Source of the DNA: Polaribacter sp.
GTDB taxonomy: Bacteria > Bacteroidota > Bacteroidia > Flavobacteriales > Flavobacteriaceae
NCBI GenBank assembly: GCA_029238315.1
Contig: JAQWGI010000037.1
Span: 1-64,000, forward strand
Length of the DNA stretch: 64,000 nucleotides
Direction of reading: 5' to 3'
Shown here piece by piece: positions 50,263-59,500 of this stretch; within the stretch, counting starts at the first letter, position 1; the number at the start of each line of letters is the position of its first letter. The translations under genes and the position numbers were made by a program. The notes below the pieces were generated by a model, which ran no database searches, was not told the DNA's origin, and was given only the letters and a program-made list of their open reading frames with translations.

Positions 50263-50919
50263 ATGAAATATTCAAAGTTTAATTTTGCACTAATTTTTAT
50301 TTTTTTAACACTCGTTTTAGTTAGTTTTTCTAATCCAATTCAAACAATACAAATTAAAGAAACTCAAAAAAAAGAGTTAAAAATCGCCTATTTTGCAAGT
50401 GGTTGTTTTTGGTGCGTTGAAGCCATTTTTGAAAGTGTGGATGGTGTAGAAGAGGCCGTTTCTGGTTATGCTGGAGGTTTTACAGAAAATCCTACTTACA
50501 AATCAATCGGAACAGGAAAAACTGGTCATGCTGAAGCTGTTGCGGTTTATTACAATCCTAAAAAAGTATCTTTTAAAACCCTTGTAAAAGTCTTTTTTGG
50601 ATCTCATGATCCTACTACAAAAAATGGGCAACATCCAGATTATGGTTCGCAATATAGATCGATTGCTTTTTATAAAGATGTAGTAGAAAAATCAATTATA
50701 AATACATACATGAATGATTTAAATAACACTTATTATAAAGGAAGAATTGCTACAGAGGTAACAGAATTAGAACGTTTTTATGTAGCAGAGGATTATCATC
50801 AAAACTACGAAAAATTAAACCCTAACAATCCGTATGTTAGAAATGTTTCTATTCCGAGATTAAATCGTTTTAAAAAGAAATTTCCAGAATTGTTAAAGAA
50901 ATCTTCGTTAAAGTATTAA
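50263..50919 (+). CDS. msrA: Peptide-methionine (S)-S-oxide reductase, exported
   Basis: The start is placed at ATG 50263; two further upstream starts (GTG 50191, ATG 50215) are in frame but add an unneeded leader before a clear signal peptide (FALIFIFLTLVLVSFSNPIQ). The 218-residue product has the MsrA active site ASGCFWCVEAIFE with Cys48 and Cys51, GVEEAVSGYAGG, and the downstream FFGSHDPTTKNGQHPDYGSQYRS. It repairs oxidised methionine, probably in the periplasm. The C-terminal part EDYHQNYEKLNPNNPYVR is normal. It is monocistronic, with a strong terminator after. Confidence 0.94.
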   Translation: MKYSKFNFALIFIFLTLVLVSFSNPIQTIQIKETQKKELKIAYFASGCFWCVEAIFESVDGVEEAVSGYAGGFTENPTYKSIGTGKTGHAEAVAVYYNPKKVSFKTLVKVFFGSHDPTTKNGQHPDYGSQYRSIAFYKDVVEKSIINTYMNDLNNTYYKGRIATEVTELERFYVAEDYHQNYEKLNPNNPYVRNVSIPRLNRFKKKFPELLKKSSLKY

Positions 50920-50920
50920 A

Positions 50921-50950
50921 AAAAGCGCTACAATTTGTGGCGCTTTTTTT
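50921..50950. terminator. Bidirectional terminator (msrA and acyl-CoA synthetase operon)
   Basis: AGCGCTAC pairs with GTGGCGCT (one G-U pair), flanked by A- and T-runs. It serves msrA on the plus strand and the acyl-CoA synthetase gene ending at 50983 on the minus strand. Confidence 0.85.
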
Positions 50951-50982
50951 AGAATACTTTCGTTTGAAGTTAAAACAGATAT

Positions 50983-52755
50983 TTAACCTCTATATATTTC
51001 CTCGTATAGATCTTTGTAAATCTGTTTAATAATTTTTCTTTTCATTTTCATGGTTGGCGTTAAATGTCCTGCATCAATCGACCATTCTTCTGGAGTTAAT
51101 TTAAACTTTTTAATGGTTTCCCATTTCCCAAATTTACTATTGCAAAGTGTTACTTCTTCTTCAATTCTTTCAATTACGTTTTTGTTGTTTACAATGTCTT
51201 TATTTGAACCAAGTGTAATGTTTTTTATTTCTGCCCAATCTCTTATAAATTCAAAGTTTGGTTGAATTAAAGCAGCAGGCATTTTTTCATTTTCACCAAT
51301 CACCATTACTTGTTCTATAAAACGAGATTGTTTCAGTTCGTTTTCAATCAAAGCAGGAGCTACATATTTCCCTCCAGAGGTTTTAAACATTTCTTTTTTA
51401 CGATCGGTAATTTTTAAAAACCCATCTTTAGATACTTCACCAATATCTCCTGTATGAAAATAAGCTCCAGTCATTACTTCTGCAGTTTTCTCAGGGTCTT
51501 TGTAGTATCCTTTCATAATATTTGGACCTTTTACTAAAATTTCTCCGTCTGCAGCAATTTTAACTTCTACACCTTCAATAATTCGCCCAACGGTACCAAC
51601 TCTAAATCCGCCATTTCTTACATCATTTACAGAAGTTACAGGCGATGTTTCTGTTAATCCATAACCTTCCATGATAGGCATTTCTGCAGCTGCAAAAAAT
51701 CTTGTTAACCTTGGTTGTAATGCAGCGCTACCAGAAACCATTAAGTCTAATCTTCCGCCTAATCCGTCTTTTATTTTAGATAATATTAACCTTCTAGCTA
51801 CTCCTAATTTTTTTTCGTACCACCAACCGTTAGCACCATAAGGTTCGTATTCTAGAGCAATGTCTATTGCCCAATAAAATAATTTTTGTTTGATTCCACT
51901 TAATTCAGCTCCTCTACCATAAATCTTATCAAATACTTTTTCATATAATCTTGGAACAGCCGTCATTACATGTGGCTTTATTTCCTTTAGATTATCACTC
52001 ATTTTTTCAATAGATTCTGCAAAATAAATTTCTACACCACAATACTGGTATAGATATAAAATCATTCTTTCAAAAATATGACAGATTGGTAAAAAACTTA
52101 AAGCTTGACTTTCTCCACTTACCAAAGGGACTCTTTTCTCACTAGCTATTACATTAGAGACAATGTTTCCATGAGATAACATAACGCCTTTTGGTTTTCC
52201 AGTAGTTCCAGAAGTATAAATTAATGTTGCTAAATCATCAGGTTGTACACTATTCTTACAATTTTCTACTTCTTCTTGATTGTCATTATCTTTGCCAAGT
52301 TGTATAATCTCTTCCCAATTTGCTTCACCTTTAATAGTGTCAAAAGTATATACACCTTTAAGTTGTGTATTTCCTTTAATTTGATTCAGTTTTTCTAAAA
52401 TAGTTGTATCTGAAACAAAGCAATAAATGGCTCCAGAATGATTTAAAACATATTCGTAATCTTCTTTAGATATTGTTGGATAAATGGGTACGTTTTGAGC
52501 TCCTAACTGTAAAATTCCAATATCCATAACATTCCATTCTGTTCTATTGGTAGAAGAAATTACAGCAATTTTATCATCTTTTTTGATGCCTAAGCGAAGC
52601 AAACCACGGCTAATTTGATTTGCTTGATCTATGTATTGTTTCGTACTGATTGAGTTCCATTTCCCATCTTTAAATGATGTCAATGCTTTAGAAAGATTGT
52701 ATTTTTCTAATTGATAATATGGAAAATCGAATAAACGTGTAATTGTAGTTGACAT
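50983..52755 (-). CDS. Long-chain fatty acid-CoA ligase (AMP-dependent synthetase), copy 1
   Basis: The 590-residue adenylate-forming enzyme activates fatty acids to acyl-CoA. The AMP-binding P-loop TLIYTSGTTGKPKGVMLSH (about 174-192), EGYGLTETSPVTS and the downstream GDIGEVSKDGFLKITDRKKEMFKTSGGKYVAP are all present. EKMPAALIQPNFEFI and MKMKRKIIKQIYKDLYEEIY end it, a normal FadD-type arrangement. It is related in every block to the next minus-strand gene. It lies downstream of that gene after 74 bases and probably shares its transcript. Confidence 0.93.
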   Translation of the reverse strand: MSTTITRLFDFPYYQLEKYNLSKALTSFKDGKWNSISTKQYIDQANQISRGLLRLGIKKDDKIAVISSTNRTEWNVMDIGILQLGAQNVPIYPTISKEDYEYVLNHSGAIYCFVSDTTILEKLNQIKGNTQLKGVYTFDTIKGEANWEEIIQLGKDNDNQEEVENCKNSVQPDDLATLIYTSGTTGKPKGVMLSHGNIVSNVIASEKRVPLVSGESQALSFLPICHIFERMILYLYQYCGVEIYFAESIEKMSDNLKEIKPHVMTAVPRLYEKVFDKIYGRGAELSGIKQKLFYWAIDIALEYEPYGANGWWYEKKLGVARRLILSKIKDGLGGRLDLMVSGSAALQPRLTRFFAAAEMPIMEGYGLTETSPVTSVNDVRNGGFRVGTVGRIIEGVEVKIAADGEILVKGPNIMKGYYKDPEKTAEVMTGAYFHTGDIGEVSKDGFLKITDRKKEMFKTSGGKYVAPALIENELKQSRFIEQVMVIGENEKMPAALIQPNFEFIRDWAEIKNITLGSNKDIVNNKNVIERIEEEVTLCNSKFGKWETIKKFKLTPEEWSIDAGHLTPTMKMKRKIIKQIYKDLYEEIYRG

Positions 52756-52829
52756 AAATATCTATTTGTAGCTTTGCAAAGTATGAAAAATTGGTGGTTT
52801 TTACAAGCTAAATTTATACCGCACTTCTT

Positions 52830-54590
52830 TTAAGAATTATATATTTTTTCATGTAAATAAGTGTACTTTTTTTTAATGTTTTTTCGTTTCATTTTTAATG
52901 TTGGAGTAAGCAATCCTTCTTCAATGGTCCATACTTCAGGTGTAATTTCAAATTTTTTAATTTGTTCCCATTTTCCAAAGTTAACATTACAAATGTCTAT
53001 TTCTTTTTGTATTCTTGAAATTAGTTTTACATCTGAAGAAACATTGTTAATTTGATAGTTTTTTCTTTTAGCCCATTCCTTTACAAAGTCAAAATTGATT
53101 TGAATTAAAGCTGCTGGCATTTTTTCGCTTTCACCAATAACCATCACTTGTTCAATAAAACGAGATTGTTTTAAAATACTTTCTAAAATAGCAGGAGCAA
53201 TGTATTTTCCACCAGAGGTTTTAAAAATTTCTTTTTTACGATCGGTAATTTTTAAGAATCCTTCAGCATCTAAAGTTCCAATATCTCCAGTGTGTAAATA
53301 TCCATTAATAATGGTTTTATTGGTTAGTTCTTCATCTTTATAATAGCCTAACATTACGTTAGAGCCTTTTACTAAAATCTCTCCGTCATCTGCAATTTTA
53401 ACATCAATGTCTTTTAATATTTTACCAACGCTACCTGCTTTAAATCCGCCATTTCTTAAATCGTTAATGGAAACTCCTGGAGACGTTTCTGTCATACCGT
53501 ATCCTTCAAAAATCGGAATTCCGGCTGCTGTAAATATTGTTATCAAACGTTCCTGTAATGGAGCACTTCCAGAAACCATAAAGTGTAAATTACCACCCAA
53601 AGCTTCTTGCCATTTACGAAATATAAGTTTGCTTGCAATTTTAAGTTTAAAATTATAAAAAGCACTATTTTGGTTGTATGGTTTGTATCTTTCCGCCAAA
53701 GCTAAAGCCCAAAAGAAGAGTCCTTTTTTTATGCCAGATAAGTCATTGCCTTTGGCAACAATTTTGTCAAAAACTTTTTCAATTAACCGGGGAACAACAG
53801 GAATAAAATGGGGTTTTATTTCTTTTAAATGATCGCCTAATTTATCGATACTTTCTGCAAAGTATACCTCAAACCCCATATATTGATAGTAATATGAAGC
53901 AAAACGTTCGAAAATATGGTTAATTGGTAGATAGCTTAAAACTCTATGATAGTTTCCTTTTAAATCTAAAGCTTCTGCGCTAACAAGTGTATTTTCTACA
54001 ATGTTTCTATGCGATAACATAACGCCTTTTGGAGTTCCTGTTGTGCCAGATGTGTAAATTATTGTAGCTAAATCATCTGGATGTACTGCTTGTTTTCTTT
54101 TTTCAACTTCTATTTGATTTTTGGTAGATTTACCTAAATTTAAAAAAGTACTCCAATTTGTTTCGTTGTGAATTTCATCAAAAGTAAAAATACCTTTTAG
54201 TTTTGTTTTATCTTTGATTGCAGTAACTTTTTCTAATAAGTCTTTGTCTGAAACAAAGCAATACAAAGCGTCTGAATGATTGATGATATACTCGTAATCT
54301 TTTGCAACTAAAGTTGGATAAATAGGGATGTTTTGAGCGCCAATTTGAAGAACTCCAATATCTAACATGTGCCATTCTGGTCTATTGTTAGAACTGATTA
54401 CGGCAATTTTATCATTCGTTTTAATATTTAAATGAAGCAATGCTCTGCTAACAATATTTGTTTTTTTAATAAACTCTTGGGTAGAGATATTTTTCCAGTT
54501 ATTTCCGTTTTTATATACATAGCATTTTTCTTGCGGGAAATTTTCTTGTTGGTGGTATATAAAATCGAATAATAATTTTGGTGGATTCAT
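52830..54590 (-). CDS. Long-chain fatty acid-CoA ligase (AMP-dependent synthetase), copy 2
   Basis: The 586-residue paralog of the gene at 50983-52755 shows the same motifs: TIIYTSGTTGTPKGVMLSHRNI, GYGMTETSPGVSI, and GDIGTLDAEGFLKITDRKKEIFKTSGGKYIAPAIL. Its neighbour's residues differ throughout, so the duplication is not recent. The first gene transcribed is this one. The terminator of the pentapeptide-type gene lies 31-62 bases upstream. Different chain-length preferences for the two are likely but cannot be read from the sequence. Confidence 0.93.
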   Translation of the reverse strand: MNPPKLLFDFIYHQQENFPQEKCYVYKNGNNWKNISTQEFIKKTNIVSRALLHLNIKTNDKIAVISSNNRPEWHMLDIGVLQIGAQNIPIYPTLVAKDYEYIINHSDALYCFVSDKDLLEKVTAIKDKTKLKGIFTFDEIHNETNWSTFLNLGKSTKNQIEVEKRKQAVHPDDLATIIYTSGTTGTPKGVMLSHRNIVENTLVSAEALDLKGNYHRVLSYLPINHIFERFASYYYQYMGFEVYFAESIDKLGDHLKEIKPHFIPVVPRLIEKVFDKIVAKGNDLSGIKKGLFFWALALAERYKPYNQNSAFYNFKLKIASKLIFRKWQEALGGNLHFMVSGSAPLQERLITIFTAAGIPIFEGYGMTETSPGVSINDLRNGGFKAGSVGKILKDIDVKIADDGEILVKGSNVMLGYYKDEELTNKTIINGYLHTGDIGTLDAEGFLKITDRKKEIFKTSGGKYIAPAILESILKQSRFIEQVMVIGESEKMPAALIQINFDFVKEWAKRKNYQINNVSSDVKLISRIQKEIDICNVNFGKWEQIKKFEITPEVWTIEEGLLTPTLKMKRKNIKKKYTYLHEKIYNS

Positions 54591-54620
54591 GAGAACTAAT
54601 ATTTGATGAGCAATATAACA

Positions 54621-54652
54621 AAAAAGCGTTACCTCTAAAGATAACGCTTTTT
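54621..54652 (-). terminator. Terminator of the pentapeptide-type gene
   Basis: AAAAAGCGTTA pairs with TAACGCTTTTT (10-base loop), giving a T-run on the minus strand 44 bases after the stop at 54696. Confidence 0.85.
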
Positions 54653-54695
54653 ATTTTTTTTTAAGACTTGCTTATATGTATGGTAAACTTTATTT

Positions 54696-55454
54696 CTAAT
54701 AGTTAAATTTATCACCATTGATTGTTGCGTATTTAGTGTCCATATTATATGCTACATACATTCCTGTAATATTAAAACTCCCATGAATTTGTGTGTATTT
54801 AAAATCTAAATCTTCTTCAAAACGGCTGTTTTTGAAAGTAACTCCTGCTTTAAATTTTGTATATTTAAAAGTAGCAGACTCTTTGAAAATACTATTTGCA
54901 AAACTTACATTTTTATTAAATTTTGTGTATTTGAAGGTAGATTCTTTAATAAAAGATGTATTTATAAAGCTAATGTCTTTTATAAAGTTAGCATATTTAA
55001 ATGTGGTGTCTCCAAAGAATTTACAGCCAGAAAAATCAGCATTTTTTCTAAATTTAGAATATTTAAACAACGCGGTTTCTTTAAAGATACAATTCTTAAA
55101 AACCAAATTTTCCTCAAAGTTTGCTACAAAGGTATAACTAGAATCTTCATCATGTATGTAAGCAAATACATTGTTTTTAAATGTGCAATTTTCAAAAAAC
55201 ACTGCAACTTTAATTTTTTTTTCTAGTGTATTACTTGTATTACTTTTCCAAAAACTTCTTTTCTTTGTTGGTAAGTTTTGTAATAGATCTTTCATAAATG
55301 TAAAATCTAAATCACCAACAATAGTTGTGTTTTTATATGATATATGTTTCCCTTCTTTAATGCTTCTAATAATCTCAGAAGCATTAATACTATTTTGAGA
55401 ATTTAAAGTGTTTACAAATAGAATAACGCTAGCTATTAATAGTATTCTTTTCAT
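54696..55454 (-). CDS. Secreted pentapeptide-type repeat protein
   Basis: The 252-residue product has a signal peptide (RILLIASVILFVNTLNSQ) and a right-handed beta-helix-like body. Repeats of the kind FxxxxFKYxKFxKxxxFxxxxF run through about residues 90-245, for example KETALFKYSKFRKNADFSGCKF and KESTFKYTKFNKNVSFANSIFKE. The Phe/Thr spacing of five is that of pentapeptide-repeat families (A-D/N-L-x-x, here with Phe at the central position). It is probably periplasmic or on the surface; function is unknown. It is a single gene with a strong terminator. Confidence 0.8.
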   Translation of the reverse strand: MKRILLIASVILFVNTLNSQNSINASEIIRSIKEGKHISYKNTTIVGDLDFTFMKDLLQNLPTKKRSFWKSNTSNTLEKKIKVAVFFENCTFKNNVFAYIHDEDSSYTFVANFEENLVFKNCIFKETALFKYSKFRKNADFSGCKFFGDTTFKYANFIKDISFINTSFIKESTFKYTKFNKNVSFANSIFKESATFKYTKFKAGVTFKNSRFEEDLDFKYTQIHGSFNITGMYVAYNMDTKYATINGDKFNY

Positions 55455-55523
55455 TTGTTTGGGTATATATGTTTATAAAGAGACAATATGTAAACTTATT
55501 TGTGACAGTTTTTAAAATAAAAA

Positions 55524-55552
55524 AAGAGCTGATATTTAAATCAGCCCTTCAT
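55524..55552 (-). terminator. Terminator of the frameshifted araC gene
   Basis: GCTGAT pairs with ATCAGC, with outer A/T pairs and an A-run on the plus strand, giving a T-run on the minus strand about 115 bases after the HTH-domain stop at 55666. The rest of the gap 55455-55665 shows nothing further. Confidence 0.6.
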
Positions 55553-55665
55553 ATATAATTTTCATTGCGTTTTTCCCAAAACACTCTTTTGCGTTGATGC
55601 AAAAAAATTGGATATACAAATTTATGTTGTTTTATTGTTAATTTTGTGTAAATAATCGTAACAGC

Positions 55666-56473
55666 TTATTCTTTTAAATATTCTTCAAGTAAATGGTTGT
55701 CTTTTTTAAAGTAAGATTGTGGTGTTTCATTCATAAATAATTGAAAATCTTTTGAAAAATGAGAATGATCATAATAATCATACATTTGAATTAGATCAAT
55801 TAGTTTAATTTTTCCACTTTCATATTTTCGCATCAATTTTAAAAATCGCCAAAGCCTTATGTATTTTCCAGGTGTAATTCCAACAATTTTTTTGAAGTGT
55901 ATTTCTAGTGATTTTTGGCTAATAGCTGCTAAATTTAATAGATCTGAGACATTAATTAATCCTTCTTTTTCCCAAATGTAATCTATTACTTTGTCTATAA
56001 TATGTAAATTTATCGTTTTCTAAAACATATAAGCTGTTAATTTTTTTATTGATTGATCGCCCAAATTCAGAAATGTTATTTTTATGTTCCAAAAAAATCG
56101 GATTTAAAATTTTATATAGTTCAATATTCACATCCTTGAGCTTTGTATGCTTATTGTAAAACTGAAATAGATCTATTTTAAATAATTTATATATTGCTGA
56201 AGGATGAAGAGAAATTCCAACTGTATATCCTTTTTCTAATACATCTAATCTATAAGATCCATAAAATTGACCAGAAAACATAGCGTTTTTTAAAGGTGTT
56301 TTTTCGCTATTATATGTTGCCAACTGCTTGTTATTTCTAATAAAAGCAATGTTGATTAAACCAATCGGTAATATAGAAGATGTAAATGGAATATCTTCTT
56401 CAGTTACAGTTAAAAGAAATATTTCTTCAATCAAGTTTTTAGACTTGTCAAAGTCATAATAAGTAAGTTTCAT
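55666..56473 (-). pseudogene. AraC-family transcriptional regulator, frameshifted
   Basis: The N-terminal part (56473 down to about 56010) encodes MKLTYYDFDKSKNLIEEIF... with the N-terminal domain seen in flavobacterial AraC regulators (PIGLINIAF, FSGQFYGS, GISLHPSAIYKLF). The frame then stops at 55952. The C-terminal helix-turn-helix domain is intact but in another frame: after DKVIDYIWEKEGLINVSDL come LAAISQKSLEIHFKKIVG, ITPGKYIRLWRF and YDHSHFSKDFQLFMNETPQSYFKK, ending at 55666. A single extra base within the T/A run at 56005-56013 explains it; removing one base rejoins END with NLHIIDKVIDY. A frameshift mutation, sequencing error or programmed slip is possible; the first two are likeliest. 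Confidence 0.85.
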
Positions 56474-56518
56474 TTATAACGGGGTTATTGCTTAAAATTT
56501 ACACAAGAAATAAGTTTT

Positions 56519-59500
56519 TTATTTCTTTATAATCCAATTTTTAGCATTAACAAATGCTTCAAGCCATGGAGATACTTGATCTTTTCTCCCCTCGGGGTAA
56601 TTTGCCCAATTCCATTGAAATGTAGATCGTTCAATATGAGGCATCATTACTAAATGACGTCCTGTTGTATCACAAAGCATTGCGGTATTATAATCAGATC
56701 CATTTGGATTTGAAGGGTACGATTCATATCCATATTTAGCTACAATATTATAATTTTTCTCTTCTTCTGGAAGGTTAAATTTCCCTTCTCCATGAGAAAT
56801 CCAAACTCCTAAAGTACTACCTGCTAAACTTGATAACATTACAGAATTATTTTCTTGAACATTAACAGAAGTAAAAGCGCTTTCGTGTTTTTGAGAATTG
56901 TTATGTAGCATTTTTCCATGAATATTATGTTCTGGATGTATCAATTCTAATTCCATAAATAATTGACATCCATTACAAATTCCAACAGAGAGCGTATCGT
57001 CTCTTTTAAAGAAATTATTAATAACCGTATTTGCTTTCTCATTGTATTTAATGGCACCAGCCCAACCTTTTGCAGAGCCTAGCACATCTGAATTAGAAAA
57101 ACCACCAACAGCTCCTAAAAATTGAATGTCTTCTAGGTTTTCTCTTCCAGAAATAATATCGGTCATGTGTACATCTTTTACATCAAAACCTGCTAAAAAC
57201 ATAGCATTTGCCATTTCTCGTTCAGAATTAGAACCTTTTTCTCTTAAAATTGCTGCTTTTGGTCTTGGTTTACTGTTGTCACTTCGAGCGGAGTCGAGAA
57301 GTCCTGTAAAATGTTTTGGAAATGTATATTTTAGAGGTTGTTTGGTAAAGTTTTCAATTCTTGTTTTTGCGAGTCCGTTTGCAGTTTGTTTTTGATCTAA
57401 TAAATAAGAGGTTTTGTACCAAGTATTTCTCATTTCTGAAACTGATAAAGTAAATGTATCTTCATTATTTTTAATCACAACATTGCCAGAGTCATTAGCA
57501 GTTCCAATTTTATGAAACTTAATATTAGCATCAATTAAGGTAGTTTCTATTGAAGCATCTTTAGCTTGAAATACAATTCCCGAATTTTCAGCAAACAACA
57601 CCTTTAAAGAATCATTTTCTAGTAAAGAATTTAAGTTGTAGTCAGCACCTATTTGGTTATCTGCAAAACACAATTCTAACAACGTTGTAATTAATCCTCC
57701 AGAAGCAACATCGTGTCCGGCAACAATTTTATTCGCTTTAATTAATTCTTGAATGGTATTAAATGTGTTTTTAAAATTTTGATTATTTAAAATTGATGGT
57801 GCTTCAGAGCCAATCTTATTTAAGATTTGAGCAAAAGAACTTCCGCCTAACTTGTACGCATCTTCTGAAAGATTGATGTAGTAAATATTTCCAGCATTTT
57901 TTTGTAAAACAGGTTCAACTACATTGGCAATATTGGTGCAGTTTGCAGCTGCAGAAATAATGACAGTTCCTGGAGAAATTACTTCTTCATTCTTGTATTT
58001 TTGTTTCATAGATAAAGAATCTTTACCTGTTGGAACATTGATTCCTAAATCAATTGCAAAGTCAGAAATAGCTTCTACAGCTTTAAATAAACGTGCATCC
58101 TCTCCTTCATTTTTACAAGGCCACATCCAATTTGCAGAAAGTGAAACTCCTTTTAAATTATCCTTTAAAGGTGCCCAAATTATATTAGTTAAAGCTTCTG
58201 CAATCGAATTTTTGCTTCCAGCAATAGGATCAATCAAACCAGAAATAGGTGAGTGGCCAATAGACGTTGCGATGCCTTCTTTACCTTTAAAATCCAACGC
58301 CATTACACCTACATTATTTAACGGAATTTGTAAAGGTCCAACACATTGTTGTTTGGCAACTTTACCTCCTACACAACGGTCTACTTTATTTGTTAACCAA
58401 TCTTTACAAGCAACTGCTTCTAACTGTAAAACTTGTTCTAAATACTTGTTAAAATTCTCTTTTGTATATGATAATTCTTGATACGTTCTATCAACTGTTT
58501 TATCTGTCATGATTGTTTTTGGAGAACTCCCAAACATATCATGCAACTCTAAATCCATTGGCTTTTCTCCAGTTGTTTTAGATTGAAATGTAAATTTATG
58601 ATCATTGGTTACATCACCAACTGTATACATTGGAGATCGTTCTCTATCTGCAATTCTTTTTAAAGTATCTATATCTTTTTTCCCAATCACTAATCCCATT
58701 CTTTCTTGAGACTCGTTTCCTATAATCTCTTTAGCGGATAGTGTTGGGTCTCCTACAGGTAGTTTATCTAAATCGATATTACCACCAGTTTCTTCTACCA
58801 ATTCTGATAAACAGTTTAAATGTCCGCCAGCGCCATGATCATGAATAGAAACAATTGGATTGATGTCTGCTTCAACCATACCACGAATGGCATTTGATGC
58901 TCTTTTTTGCATTTCTGGATTGGAACGCTGAATAGCGTTTAATTCAATTCCTGATTCAAATTCTCCAGTATCTGCTGAAGAAACGGCAGCACCACCCATT
59001 CCAATTCTATAATTATCTCCGCCAAGAATTACAATTTTATCACCTTTTTCTGGGGTATCTTTTAAAGCTTGTTCGGCTTTTCCGTAGCCAATTCCACCAG
59101 CTTGCATAATAACTTTGTCAAAACCAAGTTTACGTGCATCTTCTTCGTGCTCAAAAGTTAAAACAGAACCAGTAATTAAAGGTTGCCCAAATTTATTTCC
59201 AAAATCAGATGCGCCGTTAGAAGCTTTAATCAAAATATCCATTGGAGTTTGATACAGCCAATCACGTTCTTGAACGGCTTGCTCCCATGGACGATTATCT
59301 TCTAAACGAGAATATGAAGTCATGTAAACAGCTGTTCCAGCCAATGGTAATGAGCCTTTTCCTCCAGCCAATCTATCTCTGATTTCTCCTCCAGAACCTG
59401 TTGCAGCTCCATTAAAAGGCTCTACAGTTGTTGGAAAATTATGTGTTTCTGCTTTTAAGGAAATTACAGATTCGTATGTTTTAATTTCGTAATAATCTGG

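Noticed and set aside
57126..58481. Plus-strand frames within purL
   Set aside because: They are shadows of the purL reading frame on the minus strand.
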